From Bacillota bacterium (GTDB taxonomy: Bacteria; Sysuimicrobiota; Sysuimicrobiia; Sysuimicrobiales; Segetimicrobiaceae), in contig JAJPJL010000031.1 of the NCBI GenBank assembly GCA_021324255.1, positions 1-64,000 on the forward strand: 64,000 nucleotides of DNA. Direction: 5' to 3'. Below, piece by piece: positions 63,692-64,000 of the stretch. The first letter of the stretch is position 1, and each line of letters opens with the position of its first letter. The notes below the pieces were generated by a model. That model ran no database searches and had not been told where the DNA came from. It saw only the letters and a program-made list of their open reading frames with translations. The position numbers and the translations under genes were made by a program.

Positions 63692-64000
63692 ATGACGATC
63701 CGGGCGGCGGGCGAGCCCGTACCTCGGTCCGGGGTCGTCGCGATCTGCGGTGGCGGAAACGGCGCCTACACGCTCGCGGTCGTCGCCTCCCGGAACTTTG
63801 ACGGCGACGTCGTGTGGCTGCGGGGCTCTCCCGAGAAGGCGGAGCAGTTGCGCCGGGTCGTGTTCTCGGACGAAGGTCTCCGTTCCACGGGGGTGGTCGC
63901 CGGCCGCGCCGACCGGGTGCGCATCGTTTCGTCGGATCCGGCGGACGTCATTCCCCAGGCCGACCTCGTGTTGATTTCCGTTCCGGCCTTTGCGCACGCC
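63692..64000 (+). CDS. Opine (octopine/nopaline) dehydrogenase-like protein, N-terminal part (cut by window edge)
   Basis: 103 codons from ATG 63692 run off the right edge. The start encodes a short leader and then VVAICGGGNGAYTLAVVASR, a GxGxG-type Rossmann NAD(P)-binding loop. VVWLRGSPEKAEQLRRVVFS and ADLVLISVPAFAHA follow, the latter being the usual end of the first Rossmann half in the NAD/NADP octopine/nopaline dehydrogenase family. Ketopantoate-reductase-like relatives are an alternative. GGAG lies 10 nt upstream of the start. Confidence 0.7.
   Translation, partial: MTIRAAGEPVPRSGVVAICGGGNGAYTLAVVASRNFDGDVVWLRGSPEKAEQLRRVVFSDEGLRSTGVVAGRADRVRIVSSDPADVIPQADLVLISVPAFAHA

Overview
The window is GC-rich (roughly two thirds G+C by eye), gene-dense chromosomal DNA from a bacterium. 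No rRNA, tRNA, CRISPR array or phage structural module is visible. The mix of genes (many dipeptide/oligopeptide-type ABC importers, creatininase, M81 peptidase, enolase-superfamily dehydratases, TupA-like ATP-grasp, a GT4/glycogen-debranching pair, frequent GTG and TTG starts) fits an uncultivated soil or sediment heterotroph. The protein style resembles deep-branching Terrabacteria-type lineages such as Chloroflexota, Armatimonadota or CSP1-3-like bacteria. That placement is an inference, not a sequence match.

Layout. 0-6 kb: end of an unknown gene, a GT4 glycosyltransferase followed by an FtsH-tail-like relic, an amylo-alpha-1,6-glucosidase, two small membrane proteins and a cupin. 5.9-8.3 kb: a complete IS110-family element inserted into a DUF998 membrane-protein gene. 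The two halves re-join in frame, which fixes the element at about 6079-7689. 9-24 kb: a catabolic uptake island. A seven-gene minus-strand operon (creatininase, RraA-like, CMD-like, solute-binding protein, isochorismatase-like, two permeases) diverges from a GntR regulator, which is followed by a second paralogous binding protein, two permeases and a gamma-glutamyltransferase-like hydrolase. A third binding protein with an M14-type deacylase and a second creatininase follow. 25.4-31.7 kb: an operon for a two-subunit class I fumarase/tartrate dehydratase and a succinate dehydrogenase/fumarate reductase whose membrane anchors are fused into one polypeptide, then a CPA1 antiporter.

31.9-36.2 kb is a decaying stretch. 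It holds a berberine-bridge-type FAD oxidase and a class C beta-lactamase-like hydrolase, each retaining both ends but missing the middle, plus a PIN-domain remnant, around an intact cupin and a small dimeric alpha/beta-barrel protein. 36.4-45.3 kb: a 1059-residue BNR/sortilin-like propeller protein, lipocalin-like, DUF1275, EVE, a ring-cleaving dioxygenase, a PEP mutase-like lyase and an M81 peptidase. 45.4-48.8 kb: a third importer without an ATPase. 49-55 kb: glucarate-dehydratase-like enzyme, ArsA-type ATPase with a small overlapping partner, SbmA/YddA-like ABC transporter, zinc-ribbon protein, second enolase-superfamily enzyme. 55-64 kb: small uncharacterised genes, three methyltransferases, an AsmA-like protein, a PP-loop enzyme, a divergent FTR1 iron permease/Fur pair, and the start of an opine-dehydrogenase-like gene.

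How the parts work together: the importers sit beside amide-, lactam-, gamma-glutamyl- and acyl-hydrolysing enzymes, which suggests scavenging of amide-containing small molecules and hydrolysis in the cytoplasm. None of the three permease pairs has its own ATP-binding subunits in the window. The sdh/fum operon feeds C4 acids into or out of respiration.
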